From a virus: a DNA stretch of 22,677 bases. The stretch lies in the IMG/VR virus record IMGVR_UViG_3300045051_000102, positions 1-22,677 of that record, one strand, 5' to 3'. The notes under the pieces were generated by a model. That model was not told the DNA's origin and did not search any database. It worked only from the letters and a program-made list of their open reading frames with translations. The position numbers and the translations under genes are program-made. Shown piece by piece: positions 1-7,582 of the stretch. Numbering within the stretch: the first letter of the stretch is position 1; each line of letters opens with the position of its first letter.

Positions 1-152
1 TCTTGCGTGAGTGGCGCACCCTCGCCAACGATGCCTACAAACTTCTGCAAAGCATTCCTGTATGTGTCTCTCGTCTTTTCACTGCGCGCCTGATACACGA
101 AGTCCAAAAAGGCGTTTATTGCTTCTTTTGTGAGTGTTTGGGTTGTTTCCAT
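1..152 (-). CDS. Tyrosine recombinase / phage integrase, N-terminal fragment (runs off left edge)
   Basis: Read on the minus strand from an ATG at 152-150, an uninterrupted frame of 50 codons continues to the window edge. It starts METTQTLTKEAINAFLDFVY and continues with QARSEKTRDTYRNALQKF. An N-terminal helix, then a basic S-x-x-T-x-x-x-Y-x-x-x-L segment is the usual look of the SAM-like core-binding domain of tyrosine site-specific recombinases. Such enzymes integrate and excise prophage DNA. The catalytic domain (Arg-His-Arg-Tyr) lies outside the window, so the family call rests on the N-terminus alone. The gene is divergent from the terminase and structural genes, as expected for a lysogeny gene beside the packaging module. 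No Shine-Dalgarno is visible. A near-perfect promoter sits directly at the start codon, suggesting a leaderless mRNA. The + strand frame across the same bases reads as low-complexity Cys-rich sequence and is probably not a gene. Confidence 0.68.
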   Translation of the reverse strand, partial: METTQTLTKEAINAFLDFVYQARSEKTRDTYRNALQKFVGIVGEGAPLTQ

Positions 153-188
153 AATGATAATTATATCAGGAGAGAGACGGAATAGCAA
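153..188 (-). promoter_or_regulatory. Extended -10 promoter of the integrase-like gene
   Basis: On the minus strand, -35 TTGCTA (188-183, 4 of 6 to consensus), a 17-bp spacer, and -10 TATAAT (165-160) preceded by TG one base upstream (TGATATAAT, 168-160). Only 7 bases separate the -10 from the ATG at 152, so the start site should fall on or beside the first codon. This predicts a leaderless transcript. Confidence 0.7.
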
Positions 189-190
189 TC

Positions 191-389
191 ATGAAACACC
201 CCCCTGCCCCTCCTTCTGATCCTGTTGGTGGTTGCGCTGGCTATACTCCGTCGCCGACCGCTGACGCAGCATGACGAGTATATGCGGAACGAGTACGGCG
301 ATTTACAGCGTGACCTGATGGCGTTCATGATCGGTGAAATGAAGATTGATAAGTATTTGACGGAGTTGGAGAATAAATCAGTCAACTAG
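191..389 (+). CDS. Small single-pass membrane protein, interrupted by a +1 C in a homopolymer
   Basis: From the ATG at 191 the frame reads MKHPP and soon hits a stop. The overlapping frame from 195 to the TAG at 387-389 reads as a good small protein: a hydrophobic helix LLLILLVVALAILRRRP (codons from 210), then a charged soluble tail with DEYMRNEYGDLQRDLMAFM and ending ELENKSVN. Removing one base from the C6 run at 199-204 would join the ATG to this frame, giving MKHPLPLLLILL and a protein of about 65 residues with an N-in or N-out anchor and an RRR stop-transfer motif. The break may be a sequencing error, a real inactivating indel or recoding. The other in-frame starts (TTG 225, GTG 228) would cut the helix and have no ribosome binding site. 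Function unknown. Confidence 0.5.
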
Positions 390-400
390 ATTGCTAGTTG
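383..400 (+). promoter_or_regulatory. Inverted repeat between the membrane-protein ORF and terminase
   Basis: CAACTAG-ATTG-CTAGTTG has perfect 7-bp arms and a 4-base loop. It covers the TAG stop of the upstream ORF and ends 20 bases before the TerS start. No U-tract follows, so it is not a standard terminator. It could be an operator or an RNA hairpin affecting translation of TerS. Confidence 0.35.
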
Positions 401-420
401 GTTCTAGGAATTGAAACAAG

Positions 421-879
421 ATGGCAAACCCGACAGGCAAAGGCGGATTTCAGGAGCGACCCCAGGACATAAATCGTGAGGGCGCGCCGAAACGCGACAA
501 GCAGAATTGGCAGGCGACTATCAAGCGCATTACAGACATGACGCGGGATGAGGCTATTGCCTATGTCGGCCCCAGGTCGAAGATTGCGAAACTGTTGAAG
601 GAATTGCCCGCCGATTTACCTATCAAGGATGCGCTTGTGTTCATCTCGATTATCCAATACGGGCGCGACCCTAACCCGCGGCTATTGGCGGCATTGATGG
701 ATCGTGAGGACGGCAAGCCGCAACAGCAACTAGATGTAACCAGCAATGGAGAAACGATAACGCCAAAGGTAGACCATGAACGATTTGATAGAGCCATTTC
801 TAGCCTCGCTGATGCCGTCAGAGAAAGCATATCTGGAAAGGGTGCAAAACAGGACGGCGGCGTGGGTCCCACAGAGTAA
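421..879 (+). CDS. terS: Terminase small subunit-like protein (DUF5681-type N-terminus)
   Basis: 152 residues directly upstream of, and overlapping, the large terminase gene, which is the usual position of the small subunit that recognises phage DNA and recruits TerL. The N-terminus (MANPTGKGGFQERPQDINRE, then GAPKRDKQNW) carries the Gly/Pro/Asn-rich G-x-G-G-F-x-x-R-P-Q-D-I-N-R segment typical of small-terminase or DUF5681-like phage proteins. A helical middle (about residues 30-95, with DPNPRLLAALMDREDGKPQQ) matches the block often followed in such proteins by an Arg/Asp-rich region. The last 30 residues are probably a TerL- or portal-contacting tail. AGGA at 406-409 lies 11 bases before the ATG, a rather long spacing. 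The assignment is by context and motif; no helix-turn-helix was identified with confidence. Confidence 0.7.
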   Translation: MANPTGKGGFQERPQDINREGAPKRDKQNWQATIKRITDMTRDEAIAYVGPRSKIAKLLKELPADLPIKDALVFISIIQYGRDPNPRLLAALMDREDGKPQQQLDVTSNGETITPKVDHERFDRAISSLADAVRESISGKGAKQDGGVGPTE

Positions 880-2278
880 GCCGCAGTGGTTAGCCTTCCT
901 GTCGCGGGCAGATGAATTGTTCTACGGCGGCGCAGCTGGCGGCGGTAAGTCGGACCTGCTTTTAGGGCTGGCAGGCGAGGCGCACCAGCGGGCAATCATT
1001 TTTCGACGGGTGTTCCCTAATCTGCGCTTTCTGATCGAGCGCTCACGGCAGATATACAACGCGGGCGGCGAAAGCCACGCGAAAGACAGCTACAACGAGA
1101 GCCTGCATATTTGGAGATTAGTAAAAGGCAACATGGTCGAGTTCGGCGCAATGCAGTACGAAAAAGATAAGACAAACTTCCAGGGACGCCCACATGACTT
1201 CTTTGGGTTCGATGAAGCGCCGGAATTTGCCGAAAGCCAGATCCAGTTCGTCACAGCATGGAACCGGACTACCGACGTGAACCAGCGTGTACGTGTGATC
1301 CTGACTGGCAACCCACCGATAGATGAGGCAGGCGCATGGATCATAAGGCGTTATTCGGCGTGGTTAGACAAAACCCACCCCCACCCCGCGAAGCCTGGCG
1401 AACTGCGCTGGTATGCGTCGCTGGACGGCAAAGAACAGGAAGTAGAAAGCGGTAGGCAATTCGACTACAAAGGCGAAACAGTTTACCCGCGCTCGCGCAC
1501 GTTCATCCCTGCCCTGCTGGACGATAACCCGTTCTACTCCGCCGACGGTCGGTATAAGTCTGTATTGCAATCGTTACCGGAGCCGCTCAGGTCGCAATTA
1601 CTCAAAGGCGACTTTGACGCCGCGAACATGCCCGACCCGTTCCAGATCATCCCGACGGACTGGGTACGACAGGCACAAAAACGATGGGCGGAGAGGGAGC
1701 GACCCAGAACGCCGCTGACTTCTGCCGCCATTGACCCATCCAGAGGCGGGCAGGATAAGACGGCGCTTGCAAAGCGATATGATAACTGGTTCGATGAGGT
1801 CAAATCATGGCCTGGGGTTGTGGCAAAGAACGGCCCGATAGTTGTGGAGCTGGCGAGGCAGGCGCTAGGCGACGAAAAGCCGGGCTATATCAACATAGAC
1901 GTGAACGGCATTGGCTCGTCTGTGTACGATCATGCTGTTGTTGTATTTGATAACGTCCTTCCGTTCAACGGCGCAGAAGGCTCAGAGTATCGGGATAAAA
2001 GCCAAAAGCTAAAAATGAGAAACAAGCGGGCTGAAATGTATTGGCGGATGCGGGATGCGCTGGACCCGAAAGACGGCGATGATATTGCATTGCCGCCGGA
2101 CACGGAACTACTCGCGGATTTATGTGCGGCGAAATATGAAGTGACAAGCGCAGGCGTCAAGGTGGAAGAGAAAGATGACATCAAAGAACGCATTGGACGC
2201 TCGCCTGATGTTGGCGAAGCAGTAATGATGGCAAATTTTCAAGGCTTAGACCCCTCCAAGCTGGTGGATAGCATATAG
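776..2278 (+). CDS. terL: Terminase large subunit (packaging ATPase/nuclease)
   Basis: 500 residues, a normal length for TerL. The ATPase domain has Walker A GGAAGGGKS at residues 51-59, Walker B DFFGFDEAPEF with D146-E147, and a coupling motif LTGNPP near 176-181. The C-terminal RNase H-like nuclease shows acidic positions in AAIDPSRGG (about 320), YINIDVNGIG (about 375) and SPDVGEAVMM (about 478). TerL translocates DNA into the prohead through the portal and cuts the concatemer. The ATG at 776 has AAAGG about 7 bases upstream, inside terS, so the two genes overlap by 104 bases. The conserved region before Walker A (from about residue 36) is already encoded by bases 880 onward, but moving the start past terS would remove the adenine-binding region. 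No intein or truncation is seen. Confidence 0.95.
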   Translation: MNDLIEPFLASLMPSEKAYLERVQNRTAAWVPQSKPQWLAFLSRADELFYGGAAGGGKSDLLLGLAGEAHQRAIIFRRVFPNLRFLIERSRQIYNAGGESHAKDSYNESLHIWRLVKGNMVEFGAMQYEKDKTNFQGRPHDFFGFDEAPEFAESQIQFVTAWNRTTDVNQRVRVILTGNPPIDEAGAWIIRRYSAWLDKTHPHPAKPGELRWYASLDGKEQEVESGRQFDYKGETVYPRSRTFIPALLDDNPFYSADGRYKSVLQSLPEPLRSQLLKGDFDAANMPDPFQIIPTDWVRQAQKRWAERERPRTPLTSAAIDPSRGGQDKTALAKRYDNWFDEVKSWPGVVAKNGPIVVELARQALGDEKPGYINIDVNGIGSSVYDHAVVVFDNVLPFNGAEGSEYRDKSQKLKMRNKRAEMYWRMRDALDPKDGDDIALPPDTELLADLCAAKYEVTSAGVKVEEKDDIKERIGRSPDVGEAVMMANFQGLDPSKLVDSI

Positions 2279-2286
2279 GTGACAAC

Positions 2287-4485
2287 ATGGGACTACTCGA
2301 CTATTTCGGACTGATGACGAAGAAATCATTTCAGGCGGAGATTGACGCTTTCAAGCGGCAATTCATGCCGTTTGAGAACTGGCAATTGCAGACGGCAGAG
2401 GCGGAGCGCTACACCTTGCCCGACCCATCCATATTCGGCAACCAGGCGAACCTGTACCGCAGGCTGCCCGCCGTGTTTATCTCGGTGGACATCGTATCGT
2501 CTGCCGCGGCGCTGACAGAGTTTAGCGTGGCACGGGTGATCGCAGAGAAGGAGCCGAAGGACATTCCCAACCATCCATTCGAGATGCTCCTGGCGCAGCC
2601 GAACCCGCTGGACAGCCGGTATGAATTTCTCTACGGCACGATTGCCTATTGGATGCTCAATAAGAATAGTTACTGGTGGCTCAATCGCGCCGACGAGTTT
2701 TCCGCGCCCGACGAGATTTGGGTGATCCCGCCACATATGATCATTCCTGTCCCTGATGACCGCATGTTCCTACGCGGCTATTACTACTATCCCGGCAACG
2801 GGGCAGAGATATTCCTGCCGCCGCATGAGATTATCCATTTCAAGGGATTCAACCCCTTTTCACGTTTCGTCGGCTTGTCGGCAGGTATCGAATCCCTGAT
2901 GATGCTGGCGCAGTCCTACCTCGGCATGACGGGCTGGAATACGAAGCTGTACAACAAATCCAACGGCAGACTGCCGGGCATATTGTCGTTTGAGCAGATG
3001 GTCGCTGACCCCGTTTGGGAAAAGATCAAGAGTGACACGCGGGAAGCGGCGGAGAATCGCGACCTGCTCATGCTGCGCGGCGTCGGGCAGGGTGTCAACT
3101 GGCAGCAGGCCGCCGCAAGCGCCAAAGATATGGATTTCTACACCGGGCTGGATAAGATCGACAAGGTCATTATGGACGTGCTGGCACCCGGCGCATATAC
3201 CATGCTATTTGAGAACGCCAACGAAGCCAACAGCAGAACTGGCCGGGCGACTCTGAACGAATTAGCCGTCTATCCCAAGCATGTCGTCATGGGGGAGAAA
3301 ATCACGTCAGGGATTTTGCCTGCTTACGGCTCGGACAAAGCCCGTCCGCTTGTGGGTCATTTTGAGGACATCCGCGTAACGGACAGGCAGATGGAATTGC
3401 AGGAACAACTGGAATTTTCCAAGGTCCACACGCTGGCAGAGATCCGTGAGGAGTTCTACGGCGATGATCCGCTGGGCGATGATCGGGACGAATTGCTGCC
3501 GGAACAACTCAAGAACTATAAGAGTGAGGCAGATAAGGAACTGGAACTGGAAAAACAGAAGTTGAGCGCACAGAACGCACAGGCGCAAAACAACCAGCCT
3601 CAGCAGCAGATGCAGGCGGCAGAGAACAACCCGCCCGCAGAACAACCGAAAGAGGAAGCGCCCGCCAAAGCCGAAACGCCCATGATCGACGCCCTCGGCA
3701 AGTTCGAGCGATACGCCCTCCGCATGGTCGGCAAGCCGATGAAGTTTGACAATCCCTACCTGCCGGATAAAGTCGTCAAGGCGATTTTGGATGAGCTGAA
3801 GGACTGCCCGAACGAGCTGGCGGTCAAGCAGGTATTCCGGCGGGAACGGGACAAGCTCAGCCCCGTCGTGACGGTGACGCCTGCGCCGAAATACGACGAG
3901 TCGGCGCTGATCACCCTGGCGAAGTCGCTGAACGAACTGACGGCGACCTACAAGATGCAATCTCAGACGTATGCACCCGCGTATGTTTCACCAACGCCTG
4001 AAATGACATTTAATCTGCCGCCTACCCAAAACTACAATTATTTCAACCCACCCACCTATGAACCGCCCGACACGACAATTAATATCTCCAACCCCGTCGA
4101 AGCGGCAAAGCCTCCTGACGTGCAAATCAGTAGCCCCGTCACGATCCACCAGACGGTGGAGCCTGCAGCGTTGCAGCCTGTCACGATCAACCAGACTATA
4201 GAACCCGCCGCGCCGCCAGACGTGCAGGTGGTAAACAATATGCCGGAACAGGTAACGAATATTGCGGTGGAGAATAAGCTGCCGGAACAGAGCGCGCCGG
4301 TTGTGAACGTAGAGAACAAAGTAGAGCCGACGCCGATCAAGTTTGACCCGACCCTGCAAGCGCCGAATGTCATAGTCAACAACGAGATCAAGACACCGAA
4401 GGCGAAACGGGAGCGGCAGAAGGTCAAGCGAGACACAGACGGAAACATCGAAGGCACAGAAACGGAGATCGACTATGAGGAGTGA
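2287..4485 (+). CDS. HK97-family portal protein with long repetitive C-terminal extension
   Basis: 732 residues, against roughly 400-500 for typical HK97-type portals. Residues about 1-400 are the portal proper: a tyrosine-rich clip/wing region (DEIWVIPPHMIIPVPDDRMF, HEIIHFKGFNPFS) and the stem with PGAYTMLFENANEANSRTGR and ELAVYPKH. The portal is the dodecameric ring at the capsid vertex through which TerL pumps DNA and to which the connector binds. After it come a Gln/Ala/Glu-rich linker (about 415-460), a small helical domain (MIDALGKFERYALRMVGKPM onward, about 460-520), then a long Pro/Val/Asn-rich stretch (about 560-700) with motifs such as PVTIHQTVEPAA and PVTINQTIEPAA. The end is basic then acidic (AKRERQKVKRDTDG, EIDYEE). 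SD AGGTGA overlaps the terL stop, 4 bases before the ATG. Confidence 0.92.
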   Translation: MGLLDYFGLMTKKSFQAEIDAFKRQFMPFENWQLQTAEAERYTLPDPSIFGNQANLYRRLPAVFISVDIVSSAAALTEFSVARVIAEKEPKDIPNHPFEMLLAQPNPLDSRYEFLYGTIAYWMLNKNSYWWLNRADEFSAPDEIWVIPPHMIIPVPDDRMFLRGYYYYPGNGAEIFLPPHEIIHFKGFNPFSRFVGLSAGIESLMMLAQSYLGMTGWNTKLYNKSNGRLPGILSFEQMVADPVWEKIKSDTREAAENRDLLMLRGVGQGVNWQQAAASAKDMDFYTGLDKIDKVIMDVLAPGAYTMLFENANEANSRTGRATLNELAVYPKHVVMGEKITSGILPAYGSDKARPLVGHFEDIRVTDRQMELQEQLEFSKVHTLAEIREEFYGDDPLGDDRDELLPEQLKNYKSEADKELELEKQKLSAQNAQAQNNQPQQQMQAAENNPPAEQPKEEAPAKAETPMIDALGKFERYALRMVGKPMKFDNPYLPDKVVKAILDELKDCPNELAVKQVFRRERDKLSPVVTVTPAPKYDESALITLAKSLNELTATYKMQSQTYAPAYVSPTPEMTFNLPPTQNYNYFNPPTYEPPDTTINISNPVEAAKPPDVQISSPVTIHQTVEPAALQPVTINQTIEPAAPPDVQVVNNMPEQVTNIAVENKLPEQSAPVVNVENKVEPTPIKFDPTLQAPNVIVNNEIKTPKAKRERQKVKRDTDGNIEGTETEIDYEE

Positions 4486-4488
4486 TTC

Positions 4489-4575
4489 ATGATCCGAGGC
4501 TTAGTTTATGGTTTGCCAATCGGCTTGCTTTTGTGGGCGATCATTTGTCTGGTGATCCGGGCATTGACCCATTAG
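4489..4575 (+). CDS. 28-residue single-pass membrane peptide
   Basis: A short frame three bases after the portal stop: MIRGLVYGLPIGLLLWAIIC then LVIRALTH. It is almost entirely one transmembrane helix with Arg residues near both ends. Support for expression is good: GAGGAG at 4477-4482 (inside the portal stop region) is 6 bases before the ATG, and the TAG is embedded in the SD of the next gene. Tiny membrane peptides of this kind in late operons may be holin-like, antiholin-like or injection-related. Nothing here identifies which. Confidence 0.7.
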   Translation: MIRGLVYGLPIGLLLWAIICLVIRALTH

Positions 4576-4586
4576 GAGGTTAGAAA

Positions 4587-5780
4587 ATGGCCAGAGCAGA
4601 TGTAATCGCGGCAAATTCAGCCGATGCAGGACAGTACAACGGAGCAGGTACGAATTATGTCATTCGTGCAAATGACGGGACACTGTTCCTGATATTCGTT
4701 GACCGCAGTGTCGATGTCTTTTACACGAAATCCATAGATGGCGGTTTCTCATGGCGAAATCCCATCTCTGTTTTCACTGGTTCCGTTATTGCATTATCTG
4801 TCTGGTATGACCGGTGGAGTGGGTTGAGTACCGACATCATACACATGGTCTATACCGAAACGGGTGGCAATGATATTCTCTACCGCAACTTTGATGCAAC
4901 GGTAGAAACGTTATCCACACAAACGACGGTGTTCAACGGTGCCTCAGCGGTTCAGCCTGCCGGGGCATTGAGCATCACGCGCGGCCGAGATGGGACGCTT
5001 CGGGTGGCTGGCTCGATTGACGCCGGGGCGGAGGATGGCGCCTGGAGCAGTACAGATACCGGCGCAACCTGGGGCGATACGATTGCAGACCCATCCGAAG
5101 GCGCAACACAAGACCAATACATGTTGCTGCCTGATTTCAATGCTGACACTGCCGATGTCCAATTGATCTTTTGGGATGCGTCGGCAAATGAATTGAGTGT
5201 CAAGCGTTACGATGATAGCGCGGATACCTGGACGGAAACAAGCATAGCCGCAAGCATGAGTGACTCGACGGCGGGCAATGGATTTCCGAACATGGCGGCG
5301 ACGGTAGACTTATCAAATAGTCGTGTCGTTGTTGTGGCATGGAGCAATGTAGATACACTCAATGCCGACTTGCGATGCTGGGTGATTACCAATACGACCA
5401 TTACAGAAACAACCGCCAATGTCGTCCTCAACAGCACAGATGATCAGGGGCTTTGTGCAATCGGGATTGATACCGATACAAGTACCTGGTATGTGTTCTA
5501 TGCTGGGAAAAGCGACGGCTCAGAAACCTGGTTAACTTCAGTCAATGTCTATTACAAGACTTCGACGGATGCCGGAGCGACATGGAGCTCGGAGACGTTG
5601 CTAACAAATCAGATCCATGCATCGCAGTGGCTTGCCTGTACTCCGAGGTTTCCAACAAGCTTTGCTGTAGCTTACTATGATGATTTGCCAAATACAGATT
5701 GCATTATGGTGTCTGTTGCTATTCCTTCGGGCACATCTGGCGGCGGGCCGCTGATCAACGGGAGATTGGTTCAATCATGA
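4587..5780 (+). CDS. Asp-box (BNR/sialidase-fold) beta-propeller virion protein
   Basis: 397 residues with three exact S-x-D-x-G-x-x-W Asp boxes: SIDGGFSW (49-56), STDTGATW (155-162) and STDAGATW (326-333). The spaced beta-rich repeats suggest a sialidase-like six-bladed propeller. No signal peptide is seen. The catalytic Arg triad, Tyr/Glu pair and an FRIP-like motif of true sialidases are not evident, so it may bind rather than cleave glycans. The start is fixed by a perfect AGGAGG at 4574-4579, 7 bases upstream. It overlaps the following fibre-like gene by ATGA and lies between portal and head-morphogenesis genes rather than in the tail region. I infer a decoration or host/glycan-binding structural protein; an enzyme cannot be excluded. 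Confidence 0.72.
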   Translation: MARADVIAANSADAGQYNGAGTNYVIRANDGTLFLIFVDRSVDVFYTKSIDGGFSWRNPISVFTGSVIALSVWYDRWSGLSTDIIHMVYTETGGNDILYRNFDATVETLSTQTTVFNGASAVQPAGALSITRGRDGTLRVAGSIDAGAEDGAWSSTDTGATWGDTIADPSEGATQDQYMLLPDFNADTADVQLIFWDASANELSVKRYDDSADTWTETSIAASMSDSTAGNGFPNMAATVDLSNSRVVVVAWSNVDTLNADLRCWVITNTTITETTANVVLNSTDDQGLCAIGIDTDTSTWYVFYAGKSDGSETWLTSVNVYYKTSTDAGATWSSETLLTNQIHASQWLACTPRFPTSFAVAYYDDLPNTDCIMVSVAIPSGTSGGGPLINGRLVQS

Positions 5781-7282
5781 CAACACATCTCGGCTTTTAC
5801 AATACATCCAGCACGCGCACGCATGTCCGGTTCCAGTTCTCCACCCATGCTTCGGCAGGCGGGAATGTTGCGCCGCTGAGCGCATTTGAGGCGGCAGACT
5901 TGCGGATTTACCGGGCAGCCGATGGCGCGGCGTTCTCGGCTACGCAACGGTCCAGCTCGAACGGGATCACCATGACATCGCCGTTCGACTCTCTGACCGG
6001 CTACCATGACGTTGATATCGACCTGACCGATAACACCGACGCCGGGTTCTATGCTTCTGGATACTTGTATCTTGTGGTGCTTGCTCCGGACACGGAGACG
6101 ATTGACAGCCAGACGATCACAGGCATTCCGCTGGAGTATTTCGAGATCGGCGTGGCGAAGGCGGATATGACACAGATCCTCGGGACGGCGGTATCGACGC
6201 CTGCGACCGCGGGTGTCCTGGATGTGAACGTAAAGAATATTGACAATGACGCCGCAAGCGCATCCGGTACAGTGACGTTCCCAAATGCGACATTGGCAAG
6301 CACGACCAATATCACAGCCGGGACAATTACAACTGTCACAAATCTGACCAATGCGCCCACCAATGGTGACCTGACCGCAGCTATGAAAGCCTCAGTCAAC
6401 GCCGAGGCAGATACGGCGTTATCGGATTATGGTGCATTGAAACCGACCACAGCGGGCAGAACGCTGGATGTGACGGCAACCGGCGAAGCCGGGATTGATT
6501 GGGCGAACATTGGCGGACCGACTACAACGCAGAACTTGATCGGCACCACTGTAAAGACTGCAACGGATGTTGAAACAGATACGCAGGACATACAAAGTCG
6601 CTTGCCTGCTGCATTGACAGGCGCAGGAAACATAAAAGCCGATGTCCTGGCGCTTTCTGGTGACGCAACCGCTGCCGACAATCTCGAAACCATGCTGGAC
6701 GGTACAGGCGGGCAGGCGCTTTCCCTGGGGCAATTGAACATCTCTACCGGTTCCGGTAACGCGGTTTTTATCGAAACAACTCAAAACGGCATGGATGCTG
6801 TTGCAATTCAGAACGCACTTGGCAACAGCTCTGGAGCCGCCATCTATATCTACTCACAACAGGATAATGGCAACGCCGTAACTATAGACAGTGGTAACGG
6901 GACCGGAGATGCGCTATTTGTAGGCACAACCGGAACGGGTACAGGAAAGTCTATCAAAGCTCTAAACGATGTTGCTTTGCCCTCAGGTGATCTGGACGAC
7001 CAACTACAGGCAATTGACAATTACATAGACACCGAAATAGCTGCTATTGTGACGGCTGTAAACGCAATCAAATTGAAAACAGACAACCTGCCGTCTGACC
7101 CCGCCGACGACTCGGACATCGACGCGCAACTGGCAGCCATCCAGACGGCAGCAAACGCCATCAAAGCCAAGACAGACAGCCTGACCTTCACAGTCGCCGG
7201 TGAGGTTGACGCGAATGTGCAATCTATCAACGACGCCGCCTTGACCGGCGACGGCAGCGGAACGCCCTGGGGACCGGCGTAA
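5777..7282 (+). CDS. Fibre-like structural protein
   Basis: 501 residues if translation starts at the ATG overlapping the propeller stop (ATGA, 5777-5780); an upstream in-frame ATG at 5699 would overlap the propeller gene by 82 bases and adds a non-homogeneous Cys-rich leader, so it is not preferred. Residues about 1-135 look like a compact beta domain. The rest is Ala/Thr/Asn/Gly-rich with trimeric-fibre character (NLTNAPTNGDLTAAMKASVN; GDATAADNLETMLDGTGGQA). Near residues 423-470 are two copies of an AxNAIKxKTDxL heptad unit (AVNAIKLKTDNL, AANAIKAKTDSL), a coiled coil common in metagenomic phage fibre proteins. The C-terminus is GDGSGTPWGPA. It is probably a virion fibre or spike partner of the upstream propeller. 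GGGAG at 5760-5764 is rather far from the start, so translational coupling is likely. Confidence 0.68.
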   Translation: MTTHLGFYNTSSTRTHVRFQFSTHASAGGNVAPLSAFEAADLRIYRAADGAAFSATQRSSSNGITMTSPFDSLTGYHDVDIDLTDNTDAGFYASGYLYLVVLAPDTETIDSQTITGIPLEYFEIGVAKADMTQILGTAVSTPATAGVLDVNVKNIDNDAASASGTVTFPNATLASTTNITAGTITTVTNLTNAPTNGDLTAAMKASVNAEADTALSDYGALKPTTAGRTLDVTATGEAGIDWANIGGPTTTQNLIGTTVKTATDVETDTQDIQSRLPAALTGAGNIKADVLALSGDATAADNLETMLDGTGGQALSLGQLNISTGSGNAVFIETTQNGMDAVAIQNALGNSSGAAIYIYSQQDNGNAVTIDSGNGTGDALFVGTTGTGTGKSIKALNDVALPSGDLDDQLQAIDNYIDTEIAAIVTAVNAIKLKTDNLPSDPADDSDIDAQLAAIQTAANAIKAKTDSLTFTVAGEVDANVQSINDAALTGDGSGTPWGPA

Positions 7283-7582
7283 ATGGATTTAGGCGCTTGC
7301 TGGCAGAGCGGTGTATGGTCTGCTGGCTCATGGGTCGAAGGCGCGTGGTGTCCTGAGAATGTATGCACCCCTGAATCCATTGGCGAGTGTTGGGCGGTTG
7401 TGTGGTGTTCTGGTTTGTGGCAAACAGGCGTCTGGTGCCCATCGACTACCACACCCGCCGGTAACTATGTACAACGTGTGATCGGCAGGACGACACGTGC
7501 TGAAGATTTTATACGTATTGAAAGAATTGACGTTGACGCTTTGCGCCGTAAGCGTGAAGAGGAAGAGATAATCATACTATGA
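7283..7582 (+). CDS. Trp- and Cys-rich small protein
   Basis: 99 residues starting on the base after the upstream TAA. Residues 1-55 contain 10 Trp and 6 Cys arranged in short related units (CWQSGVWSAGSWVEGAWC; CSGLWQTGVWC), like the repeated W-x-x-G-x-W elements of some phage structural proteins. The C-terminal 40 residues are charged (GRTTRAEDFIRIERIDVDAL, then RRKREEEE). The Trp/Cys face may bind another virion protein, a ligand or a metal. No signal peptide is present, so disulfides would require an oxidising setting such as the assembled virion. It is co-transcribed with the fibre-like gene before it and overlaps the next gene by ATGA. Function unknown. Confidence 0.62.
   Translation: MDLGACWQSGVWSAGSWVEGAWCPENVCTPESIGECWAVVWCSGLWQTGVWCPSTTTPAGNYVQRVIGRTTRAEDFIRIERIDVDALRRKREEEEIIIL

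Noticed and set aside
131-161. + strand promoter with GATAAT at 156-161
   Set aside because: No acceptable -35 at 16-18 bp; the same bases form the integrase promoter on the other strand.
3-185. 60-aa + strand ORF at the left edge
   Set aside because: Antisense to the integrase-like frame; Cys-rich, no SD, and crosses the integrase promoter.
3307-3960. 217-aa minus-strand ORF within the portal gene
   Set aside because: Low-complexity Leu/Arg composition mirrors the Gln/Glu-rich portal linker on the other strand; no start signal.
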